From contig NZ_JPRF03000016.1 in assembly GCF_001188955.3 (NCBI RefSeq), forward strand, positions 124,001 through 188,000: 64,000 bases of DNA, given 5' to 3'. The notes below the pieces were generated by a model. That model was not told the DNA's origin, searched no databases, and saw only the letters and a list, made by a program, of their open reading frames with translations. Within the stretch, counting starts at the first letter, position 1. Each line of letters opens with the position of its first letter. This document shows positions 34,535 to 41,898 of the stretch, piece after piece. Made by a program: the position numbers and the translations under genes. This DNA comes from Kitasatospora aureofaciens. Its GTDB lineage: Bacteria > Actinomycetota > Actinomycetes > Streptomycetales > Streptomycetaceae.

Positions 34535-34634
34535 CCCCGACCGGACGCCCGCCCGAAACCGGATTTCGTGTCTCGGCGAGCGTCCGGTAGAGTTCTACTC
34601 GTCGCGAAGGAGACGGAGCGACAAACAGAAAGAC

Positions 34635-34711
<77 letters not shown>

Positions 34712-34723
34712 AGTAGGACCAGC

Positions 34724-34759
34724 TCAGGGCCGGTATCCCGCAAGGGAGACCGGCCCTGA
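34724..34759 (+). terminator. Terminator after tRNA-Pro
   Basis: Perfect 11-bp stem TCAGGGCCGGT / ACCGGCCCTGA with a 14-base loop, followed by TTTTT (34764-34768). Confidence 0.85.
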
Positions 34760-34870
34760 CTGGTTTTTCGACTCCCTTGGGGGCCGCTGGGGAGTGAGCT
34801 GGGAGTGGATCATGGAAGGCCCCTCCGGCGCGGCTTCTACTGACCCCCCTTCAGCAGGGCGTCGAGCACA

Positions 34871-35107
34871 GCCACGGGCTGCGCCGTTGGCGGCTCCGTG
34901 GCCGCTGAAGACGTAGGTCCGTCCGTGGCAAGCGCAGGGCTTCGGCCGGTTCCGCTCGATCTGCCTGGTCAGCAGGGCCGAGAGGAAGGGCGGGGTGTCG
35001 ATCGTGCGGTACGAGTCGTCCTTGGGCGGGCAACGGTGGAGCTCCCCGTTGTCCAGCTCGTACAACTGCCACTCGATCCGCACGCTCGTGGTCCGGACGT
35101 ACTCCGT
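34871..35107 (-). pseudogene. Tyrosine-type integrase fragment
   Basis: About 79 codons that read like part of the catalytic domain of Streptomyces integrative-element integrases: VRIEWQLYELDNGELHRC, PPKDDSYRTIDTPPFLSALL, and PKPCACHGRTYVFSGHG. Both the N-terminal DNA-binding part and the C-terminal catalytic Arg-His-Tyr region are missing, and the frame runs into unrelated sequence on either side. It points away from the tRNA, as int genes near att sites often do. The remaining bases to 35379 hold no recognisable gene. Confidence 0.75.
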
Positions 35108-35379
35108 TGATCCCCGAGGACCAGGTGCAGCGTGCTGCGCCAGATTTTGATGCTGCTCACCGCGCAGCCGCGCTCCCGCTCCGCCTTGGCCCACCCCCGA
35201 TCCGGGCTCGCGCTCGTCGGTCTTCTCCGCACCGGAACATCACCGAGATCCTTCCGGTTCACCGCCCGGCCCTGGCGGCGAAGGCCTGGCCGGACGCTCG
35301 GCCGGGACTTCCCGGCCGAGCGCCCGGCGAGGGTGGCGGCTGAGTCGGTCGGCGACGGCGGCAAGCCTTCGGGGAGTGG

Positions 35380-36372
35380 TCAGAGCCAGCCCAGCCGGGC
35401 CGCCTTCAGGCCGGCCTCGAAGCGGCTGCTGGCGTCGAGGCGCTCCATCAGCGCGGCCATCTGCCGTCGGACGGTGCGCAGCGAGACGCCCAGGCGCTTG
35501 GCGGCGGTCTCATCGGTGAGGCCGGTCGCGAGCAGTTTGAGCAGTTCCTTCTCGACCGGGCTGAGCCCGGGCTCGGCATCGGAGCCGGAGGGGGTGTCGG
35601 CGCCGAGTGGGACGGCGGTTTCCCAAGCCTGCTCGAACAGTGCGACGAGATTGGCGACGATGGCCGGCTCGCGGGTGCACAGCGCGCCCCGCCGGGTGTT
35701 CGCGGGGTCGATGGGGACGACGGCGACCTTCCGGTCGAAGACCAGCAGCCGGGGCGGGAGCACGGGGGCGGTCCGCACCTGCCCGCCCAGCCCGGTCATC
35801 CAGCGCGCGTAGCCGAAGGTGGCCGCGTCATTGCGGACGCTGTTTTGATACAGGGTCAGCAGTGAGATTCCCCGCCTCATCGCGTCCTCGTCCAGCGGGC
35901 GGGAGGCGTCCAGGCTGGCCTGCGACTGGGCACCGCCCGGCATCACGCTCAGGCACTCGGTGCTGAGCTCCCGCGCCAGCGCCTCCAACTGGGCCTGGAT
36001 GGCGTCCAGTCCGACCAGGCGCACACTGCCCTCGTGCTCGGCGAGCGGGCGCTGGTCGGCGTATTCGGAGACCGCGCGGGCAGCGGCGGCCCGCTGTGCG
36101 ACCAGCTCCTGCTGGCGGCGGAGCAGTTCCTGCTCCTGTCGACGCAGAGCGGCCTCCAGGGCCAGCTCCGGACTGACCACCCGGAAGGTGCCCGGTGCGT
36201 CGCGGGAAGGCCGCAGCAGCTCACTGTCGGCCAATTGGTCGAGCGCGTCGCGGACCTGGGACTCCGGCATGGACAGCCGGGCGCTCAGCTCGGCCACCCC
36301 GCGGGCGGGGCAGGCGAGCATGGTCTCGTAGACGGCGGCGAGCCATTCGGGACGAAGAGGCCGTGGATTCAC
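35380..36372 (-). CDS. TrmB/LuxR-type regulator starting inside the att repeat
   Basis: 330 residues. Residues 10-60 are a winged helix (EWLAAVYETMLACPARGVAELSARLSMPESQVRDALDQL), followed by a coiled coil (EAALRRQEQELLRRQQELVAQRAAA), a sensor-like domain, and a C-terminal LuxR helix-turn-helix (LSPVEKELLKLLATGLTDETAAKRLGVSLRTVRRQMAAL, about 268-306). This layout is frequent in Streptomyces. The GTG start and the first nine residues (MNPRPLRPE) are encoded by the tRNA-derived right repeat. A weak G-rich stretch (GGCGGG) precedes it. Confidence 0.8.
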   Translation of the reverse strand: MNPRPLRPEWLAAVYETMLACPARGVAELSARLSMPESQVRDALDQLADSELLRPSRDAPGTFRVVSPELALEAALRRQEQELLRRQQELVAQRAAAARAVSEYADQRPLAEHEGSVRLVGLDAIQAQLEALARELSTECLSVMPGGAQSQASLDASRPLDEDAMRRGISLLTLYQNSVRNDAATFGYARWMTGLGGQVRTAPVLPPRLLVFDRKVAVVPIDPANTRRGALCTREPAIVANLVALFEQAWETAVPLGADTPSGSDAEPGLSPVEKELLKLLATGLTDETAAKRLGVSLRTVRRQMAALMERLDASSRFEAGLKAARLGWL

Positions 36373-36390
36373 ATCCCGCCACCCCGACCC
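36346..36390 (+). repeat. attR: second copy of the tRNA-Pro 3' end
   Basis: 43 of 45 bases match 34667-34711. The changes (A at 36367, C at 36372) fall in the T-arm, and the 5' half of the tRNA is absent, so this is not a tRNA gene. The C at 36372 turns a would-be TTG into the GTG start codon of the regulator. Confidence 0.9.
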
Positions 36391-36394
36391 GGTG

Positions 36395-36430
36395 CAGAGG
36401 GCCCGTCGGAGAGATCCGATAGGCCCTCTG
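36395..36430 (+). terminator. Hairpin beyond attR, likely the ancestral tRNA terminator
   Basis: CAGAGGGCC / GGCCCTCTG, a 9-bp perfect stem with an 18-base loop starting four bases after the repeat. Confidence 0.65.
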
Positions 36431-36466
36431 ACGTTGCATCCGGAAGAATCCCCGCGCCCGGCGCGG

Positions 36467-36883
36467 GTGGAGGTCGGGCAGGTTTTCGCGAATCGGCGGG
36501 CGCTCTCCGATGCCCAGGTGCACCGCCCGCTTCAGGCGGGCACCAGCGGCATACGGGAACGCGGGGCCGAGTCCGTCGTCGTCGGCTGGGTCGGCTGGAA
36601 CGAAGACGACCGGGACCACGGCGACGAGATCGTCTTCACCGGCCGGGGCGGCCGCGCCCTCGACGCGGGGCGGCAGGTCGAGCACCGGAGGTTCGAACGG
36701 GGCAACGCCGCCCTGGTGACCAGCATGACCACCGCGAGGCCGGTACGGCTCGTCCGGTTCGAAGGGGGCGGGCGGGCGCCCGGGTACCGGTACGGCGGGC
36801 TGTTCCGGGTCGAGGAGTGCTGGTGCGAGAAGGGGCGGTCGGGCTTCCTCATCTGCCGCTACCGGCTGGTGCGCTCCGGCTGA
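36467..36883 (+). CDS. Standalone SRA/YDG-domain protein
   Basis: About 138 residues from a GTG at 36467; an in-frame GTG at 36392 is possible but its first 25 codons run through the terminator hairpin. The whole is one SRA-YDG domain: VFANRRALSDAQVHRPLQAG, GDEIVFTGRGG, FERGNAALVTS, PVRLVRFEG, APGYRYGGLFRVEECW and GFLICRYRLVR. In restriction systems this domain flips out and reads modified cytosine and is usually fused to an HNH nuclease. No nuclease motif remains here, so it may be truncated or act with another protein. No ribosome site is evident. Confidence 0.75.
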   Translation: MEVGQVFANRRALSDAQVHRPLQAGTSGIRERGAESVVVGWVGWNEDDRDHGDEIVFTGRGGRALDAGRQVEHRRFERGNAALVTSMTTARPVRLVRFEGGGRAPGYRYGGLFRVEECWCEKGRSGFLICRYRLVRSG

Positions 36884-36887
36884 TCGG

Positions 36888-39722
36888 TCAGAGCACGGTA
36901 AGGAGGGCGGTGCGGGAGGTGATGCCGAGTTTGGGATAGGCCTTGTAGAGGTGGTGGGCGACGGTGCGGGGGCTGAGGAAGAGTTGGGCGGCGATGTCGC
37001 GGTTGGTGAGGCCCTGGGCGGCCAGGCGGGCGATCTGGAGTTCCTGAGGGGTGAGGGAGTTCAGGGGGGTGAGGGGGCCTGGGGGGGGGGTGCCGGTGGC
37101 GGAGAGTTCGGTGCGGGCGCGAGTGGACCAGGGGTGGGCGGCGAGGCGGTCGAAGGTTTCCAGGGCGGCGGTGAGGTGGGGGCGGGCGTCGGTGCGGCGG
37201 CGGGTGCGGCGGAGCCATTCGCCGTAGAGGAGGGCGGTGCGGGCGTGTTCGAAGGGGCGGTGGGCGGTGGCGTGGAGGTCGAGGGCGGCGAGGTAGGCGG
37301 GTTCGGCGAGTTCGTCGGGGCCGAGCAGGGCCTGGCAGCGCAGCCGTAGGGCTTCGGCCCAGGGGCGGTCGGCGGCGGCGGTCCAGCGGGCGAAGCGTTC
37401 GTAGGGTTCGGCGGCGCGGTCCGGGGTGCCGAGGCGGACGGCGGCCTCGACCAGGTCGGGGACGGCCCGGGTGGCGCTGACGTGGTGGCGGTGCGGGCCG
37501 GTGGTGAGGGCGTGGAGGCGGTCGGCGGCGCCGGCGGCCCGGCCCTGGCCGAGGTCGTGCAGGGCGAGTGCCCACTGGGCCCAGGGGTGGCCGGCGGCGG
37601 GGGCGGCGGTCTGCGGGCCGGTGGTGGCGAGGGAGGTGGCGGCCAGGTCGGTGCAGCGGTCGGTGCGGCCGTCGAGGGCGGCCAGATAGGCGAGCAGTGC
37701 GCTGAGTTGGCTGACCCACTGGTGCTGGCCGGTGTCCTGGGCGAGGGCGAGCGCCTCGGTGGCGGTGAGTTCGGCGTCGGCGTGGCGGCCGTGGAAGAGT
37801 TCGGCCTCGGCGAGGAAGAACTGCAGGGTGGGCATCACCCCGAGGGCGCCCTTGGCGCGGGCCTCGGCGACCAGTTCGCCGCCGAGGTCGACGGTCTCCT
37901 CGTCGCGGCCGAGGATGAGGGTGGCGCCGCAGAGTTGGACCAGGTCGGCGGGGCTCTCGGCGCCGGCCCGGCGGGCGGCTTCGACGGCCTCGCGGGCGGC
38001 CGGAAGCGCGGCGGCGGGCCGGCCGAGGGCGGGGAGCACCGCAGCGGGCAGGTAGCGGGCGAGCGGGGCGACGGGGTCGTCGGCGGCCAGGGGGAGGGCG
38101 GCGAGCCGGTCGAGCACGTCGGCCACCGGCTCCTCCCCCGCGTACCAGGCGGCGTGGAAGGCCTGGAACAGCATCCGGGCGGCGTGGGCGGGCTCGATCG
38201 CGGCGCCGCCCTCGGTGTCGTCCGCAGCGCCGTCCGCAGCGCCGTCCGCAGCGCCGTCCGCAGCGCCGCCCGCCGTACCGTCCGCGGTGGAGTGGTCGAC
38301 GGCGAGAGCGGCGTCGAGCAGCAGCCGGTAGGCCGTCGGGTACGAGCCGCGCCAGAAGTGCGCGGTGGCCCGGACGTGGTCCAGCAGGGCGTGGGCGAAG
38401 GGGCTGTCGGTACGGGCGGCGGCCTCGTCGGCGAGGGCTTCGGCCCGGGTCAACTCGCCTTCCTCGGTGGCGGCTTCGGCGGCCAGGACGAGGCGGCGGG
38501 TGGCGCCGTCGCGGTCGGGGGTGAGCCGGGCGGCCCGTTCGTAGGCGGCCGCGCCGCCGTGGCCGCCGCGCCGCCCGGTGCGGACGGCGGTGCGCTCCAG
38601 CGCGTCGGCGAGGGCGGCGTCGGGGGCGGTGGCGGCGAGGGCGAGGTGCCAGGTGCGCCGGTCGCCCTCGGGCAGGGCCTCGGCGATGGTGCGGTGGACC
38701 GTCAGCCGCTGGTGGTGCGGGGCTCGCTGGAGGATGGCGGAGCGCAGCAGCGGGTGGCGGAAGGCGATCCGGCGGTCGGGGGCGACGGTGACCAGGCCGG
38801 TTTCCTCGGCGGGGGTGAGGTGTTCGGCACCGATGCCGAGCGCGGCCGCGGCGGGCAGCACGACGTCGAGTTCGCCGCTCTCCTCGGCGGCGGCGACCAG
38901 CAGCAGGGTCTGGGTGGCCGGGGGCAGGCCGGTGACCTGGCCGTGGAAGGCGATCAGCAGCCGGCTGGTGAGCGGCAGCCCGGCCGCGGTGTGGGCCTGC
39001 GGGCCGCTGGCGACGGGGAGTTCGGTGAGCGCGAGCGGGTTCCCGGCGGCTTCGGCGAGCAGTCGGTCGCGGACGGCGGCGGGCAGGTCGGGGCCGGCCC
39101 GCTCGGTCAGCACCCGGGTGGCGTCGGCGTCGGCGAGGGCCGCCACCCGCAGTTCGGGCAGGCCGAGTCGGCGATCGAACGGGGCGGCGCCGCCCTCGGT
39201 GCGGGCGGCGAGAAGCAGGGCGACGCCTTCGGCCTGGAGGCGGCGGGCGGCCAGCAGCAGGGCGTCCAGGGAGGCCTTGTCGAGCCACTGCACGTCGTCG
39301 ATCACGCACAACAGGGGCCGCTCGGCGGCCAGTTCGGCGAGCAGCCCCAGGGTGGCGAGGCCGACCAGCAGCCGGTCGGCGGCCCCGGCGGCCGGTGCCG
39401 TTCCCGGCTCGGCCGAGCCGTCGCCGAGCCCGAACGCCGTCTCCAGGGCCCGCCGTTGCGGCCCGGGCAGCACGTCCAGCCGGTCCAGGCCGGACGCCAG
39501 CAGCAGGCTGAGCCCGGCGAAGGGCAGTTCGGCCTCGTACTCGACGCCCGCCGCCCGGATCACCCGGAACGCCTTCCCGGCCCGTTCGACGGCGTCGTCC
39601 AGCAGGGCGGTCTTGCCGATCCCCGCCTCGCCGCGGAGCAGCAGCGCCCCGCTGCGCCCGTCCCGGGCCTGCGCCAACAGGTCGTCGACGGCGGCCTGTT
39701 CGTGTTCCCTCCCGTACAGCAT
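36888..39722 (-). CDS. LAL-family LuxR regulator with AAA ATPase domain
   Basis: 944 residues. Walker A LLLRGEAGIGKTALL (G31-T38) and Walker B LLCVIDDVQWLD (about 138-149) define the STAND-type ATPase; a long helical TPR-like middle follows; the C-terminus (about 880-940) is a LuxR helix-turn-helix, LTPQELQIARLAAQGLTNRDIAAQLFLSPRTVAHHL. LAL proteins act as ATP-dependent activators, often of antibiotic or sugar genes. Divergent from the NTF2-like/MFS pair, its likely target. Contains an AADG repeat from 12-base DNA repeats at 38221-38268. Confidence 0.92.
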   Translation of the reverse strand: MLYGREHEQAAVDDLLAQARDGRSGALLLRGEAGIGKTALLDDAVERAGKAFRVIRAAGVEYEAELPFAGLSLLLASGLDRLDVLPGPQRRALETAFGLGDGSAEPGTAPAAGAADRLLVGLATLGLLAELAAERPLLCVIDDVQWLDKASLDALLLAARRLQAEGVALLLAARTEGGAAPFDRRLGLPELRVAALADADATRVLTERAGPDLPAAVRDRLLAEAAGNPLALTELPVASGPQAHTAAGLPLTSRLLIAFHGQVTGLPPATQTLLLVAAAEESGELDVVLPAAAALGIGAEHLTPAEETGLVTVAPDRRIAFRHPLLRSAILQRAPHHQRLTVHRTIAEALPEGDRRTWHLALAATAPDAALADALERTAVRTGRRGGHGGAAAYERAARLTPDRDGATRRLVLAAEAATEEGELTRAEALADEAAARTDSPFAHALLDHVRATAHFWRGSYPTAYRLLLDAALAVDHSTADGTAGGAADGAADGAADGAADDTEGGAAIEPAHAARMLFQAFHAAWYAGEEPVADVLDRLAALPLAADDPVAPLARYLPAAVLPALGRPAAALPAAREAVEAARRAGAESPADLVQLCGATLILGRDEETVDLGGELVAEARAKGALGVMPTLQFFLAEAELFHGRHADAELTATEALALAQDTGQHQWVSQLSALLAYLAALDGRTDRCTDLAATSLATTGPQTAAPAAGHPWAQWALALHDLGQGRAAGAADRLHALTTGPHRHHVSATRAVPDLVEAAVRLGTPDRAAEPYERFARWTAAADRPWAEALRLRCQALLGPDELAEPAYLAALDLHATAHRPFEHARTALLYGEWLRRTRRRTDARPHLTAALETFDRLAAHPWSTRARTELSATGTPPPGPLTPLNSLTPQELQIARLAAQGLTNRDIAAQLFLSPRTVAHHLYKAYPKLGITSRTALLTVL
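38221..38268. repeat. 12-base tandem repeat in the LAL gene
   Basis: TCCGCAGCGCCG occurs four times exactly, encoding AADG units in the helical middle of the LAL regulator. Confidence 0.9.
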
Positions 39723-39899
39723 GCCCCGACCCTACCGAGCCGGCCGCCGGTACCCGGGAGCAATACCTACGTAGGCACGTACGGATACGTGACGGATTCG
39801 CCCGCGGCCGCCCGTCCCTACCTTTGTGAGCAGCGGGAACGACCCGCCGACGACGCGGGAACGACCCGCCAACCACTGACCGGAACACGGGAGATGACC

Positions 39900-40277
39900 A
39901 TGACCGAGATCACCGCCGCCACCCTCCAGCAGCTCGCCGAGCGCTACCTCGCGGTGTGGAACGAGACCGACCCGGCGGCCCGCCGCAAGCTGATCGACGA
40001 GGTGTGGGCCGAGGACGGCCGCTACACCGACCCGCTGGCCGCCGTCGTCGGCCGGGACGCGATCGACGCGCTGATCGGCGCAGCCCAGGCCCAGTTCCCG
40101 GGGCTGGAGTTCACCCTCGGCCCGGTGGACGCACACCACGACATCGCCCGGTTCACCTGGAACCTCGGCCCGGCGGGCGCCGAGCCGGTGGTGATCGGCT
40201 TCGACGTGCTGGCGGCCACCCCGGAGGGCCGGATCGCCACCGTGCACGGCTTCCTGGACCGCGTGCCGGGCGCCTGA
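39900..40277 (+). CDS. NTF2-like/SnoaL-like protein
   Basis: 125 residues; the second of two adjacent ATGs is chosen because GGGAG is six bases before it. The cone-shaped NTF2-like fold is recognisable: LQQLAERYLAVWNETDPAARRKLIDEVWAEDGRYTDPLAAVVGRDAIDALI and a C-terminal strand pair with FDVLAATPEGRIATVHGFLD. Members include polyketide cyclases, isomerases and ligand-binding proteins; the active residues are not diagnostic here. First gene of a likely operon with the MFS exporter. Confidence 0.85.
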   Translation: MTEITAATLQQLAERYLAVWNETDPAARRKLIDEVWAEDGRYTDPLAAVVGRDAIDALIGAAQAQFPGLEFTLGPVDAHHDIARFTWNLGPAGAEPVVIGFDVLAATPEGRIATVHGFLDRVPGA

Positions 40278-40299
40278 GCAACCCGGACACCCCACCACA

Positions 40300-40328
40300 G
40301 GGGCGCCGCACCCCCACGGCGGCGCCCC
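40300..40328 (+). terminator. Hairpin between the NTF2-like and MFS genes
   Basis: GGGGCGCCGC / GCGGCGCCCC, ten perfect base pairs, 9-base loop, just before the MFS ribosome site (GGAGGAG). May attenuate readthrough or stabilise the mRNA. Confidence 0.5.
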
Positions 40329-40349
40329 CACCCCGGAGGAGAGCCCCAC

Positions 40350-41816
40350 ATGAGCACCGCCCTGGACACCCCACCGCCGACCGGAGCGGCGGCCCCGACG
40401 GAGCAGGCACCCGGCCCGACGGGACAGTCGCCCGCCCCGACGGAGCAGGCACCCGCCCCCAGGGGCCTGCTGCCGGTCGTCCTGACCGCCACCTTCATGA
40501 CCGCCCTCGACACCTTCGTCGTCAACGTCGCCGTCCCCTCCGTCCAGGCCGACCTGGGCGCCGGCCCGGCGGTCGTCCAGTGGGTGATGGCCGGGTTCGG
40601 CCTGGCGATCGCCGTCGGCCTGGTCACCGCCGGACGGCTCGGCGACCGGTACGGCCGCCGCCGGGTGTTCGCGCTCGGCCTGGCGCTGTTCACCCTCGCC
40701 TCGGCGGCCTGCGGCCTGGCCCCCACCGCCACCGCGCTGGTCGGCGGCCGGGTCGCCCAGGGTCTGGCGGCCGCACTGATGGGCCCGCAGGTGCTGGCGA
40801 TCCTGCGGACCGCGTTCAGTGGCCCCGCGCAGGCCCGGGCCTTCGCCCGGTACGGACTGACCATGGGCATCGGCGCGGTGTTCGGCCAGCTGATCGGCGG
40901 GCTGCTGATCCGCGCGGACCTGCTGGGCCTCGGCTGGCGCAGCTGCTTCCTGATCAACCTGCCGATCGGCCTGGCCGCCCTGGCCGCCGTCCGCCGCTGC
41001 CTGCCGGAGTCGCGCGCCCCGCAGCGGCCGGGCCTGGACCCGGTCGGGGTGCTGCTGGTGTCCGTCGCGCTGACCGCCCTGGTGCTGCCGCTGATCCAGG
41101 GCCCCGGGCTCCACTGGCCGCTGTGGACGGTGCTCTGCCTCGCCACCGCCGCCGTCCTGCTCGCCGTCTTCGCCGTCCACCAGCACCGGGCCACGACCGC
41201 CCAGGGCACTCCCCTGGTCGACACCCGGCTGTTCCGCAGCGGCGCCTTCCGCACCGGGCTGCTCGCCCAACTCGCCTTCTGGCTCGGCCAGGCCTCCTTC
41301 TTCCTCGTCCTCGCGTTGCACCTGCAGCTGGGCCGCGGGCTGGACGCGCTGGGCTCCGGGCTGGTGTTCACCGCTATCGGCCTCGGCTACCTGCTCACCT
41401 CGAACGCCACCCACCTGGTCACCGCCCGCCTCGGGGAGCGCCGCACGATCACCGTCGGCGGGCTGCTGATGGCCGTGGGGCTGGGCCTGCTCGCCCTCGC
41501 CGCGTACGACGCGGGGGACGCGAGCGTCTGGTGGCTGGCGCCCGGGCTGTTCGTCGACGGCTTCGGCATGGGCCTGGTCATCGCCCCGGTGACCACCGTC
41601 TCCCTGGCGGCCGTCGAGCCCGGGCTGGCCGGCGCGGCGGCCGGGGTGGTGGCCACCGTGCAGCAGGTCGGTGGAGCCGTCGGGATCGCGCTGATCGGCC
41701 TGGTCTACTACGGCGCCGGTGACCCGGCCGCCGCCTTCGGCCGCAGCGTGACGGCGCTGGCGGTGCTGGAGCTGGTGCTGGTGGGACTGGTCGGGCTGCT
41801 GCCGCGCCGTTCGTGA
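40350..41816 (+). CDS. MFS drug exporter, DHA2 (14-helix) family
   Basis: 488 residues with 14 hydrophobic helices from about residue 42. Motif C and D1 signatures are seen: FMTALDTFVVNVAVPSVQ, QWVMAGFGLAIAVGLVTAGRLGDRYGRRRVF (motif A). Such proton antiporters remove antibiotics and dyes. The N-terminal 38 residues repeat PTEQAPGPTG-like units. The divergent LAL regulator and upstream NTF2-like gene suggest a regulated export or resistance unit; substrate unknown. Confidence 0.9.
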   Translation: MSTALDTPPPTGAAAPTEQAPGPTGQSPAPTEQAPAPRGLLPVVLTATFMTALDTFVVNVAVPSVQADLGAGPAVVQWVMAGFGLAIAVGLVTAGRLGDRYGRRRVFALGLALFTLASAACGLAPTATALVGGRVAQGLAAALMGPQVLAILRTAFSGPAQARAFARYGLTMGIGAVFGQLIGGLLIRADLLGLGWRSCFLINLPIGLAALAAVRRCLPESRAPQRPGLDPVGVLLVSVALTALVLPLIQGPGLHWPLWTVLCLATAAVLLAVFAVHQHRATTAQGTPLVDTRLFRSGAFRTGLLAQLAFWLGQASFFLVLALHLQLGRGLDALGSGLVFTAIGLGYLLTSNATHLVTARLGERRTITVGGLLMAVGLGLLALAAYDAGDASVWWLAPGLFVDGFGMGLVIAPVTTVSLAAVEPGLAGAAAGVVATVQQVGGAVGIALIGLVYYGAGDPAAAFGRSVTALAVLELVLVGLVGLLPRRS

Positions 41817-41831
41817 ACGCCGTGACAGCCG

Positions 41832-41862
41832 CGGGCGGGTGGGGGTGAACCCCACCCGCCCG
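41832..41862 (+). terminator. Terminator after the MFS gene
   Basis: Perfect 13-bp stem CGGGCGGGTGGGG / CCCCACCCGCCCG with five-base loop, followed by a T/C-rich stretch. Confidence 0.85.
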
Positions 41863-41898
41863 TTCCGTTCCGTCCCCCCGATCGGGTTGGATGGTCGG

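Noticed and set aside
35195-35379. Further genes inside the element remnant
   Set aside because: Frames here are Arg/Pro-rich shadows without motifs; nothing supportable beyond the integrase fragment and regulator.
36346-36390. Second tRNA-Pro gene
   Set aside because: Only the anticodon-loop-to-acceptor half is present, with T-arm changes; it is an att copy.
37482-40277. 931-codon plus-strand open frame
   Set aside because: Gly/Val/Glu-rich mirror of the LAL gene; only its last 125 codons (NTF2-like protein) are real.
36888-41816. Biosynthetic gene cluster around the LAL regulator
   Set aside because: No synthase, tailoring enzyme or resistance gene beyond one exporter and one NTF2-like protein.
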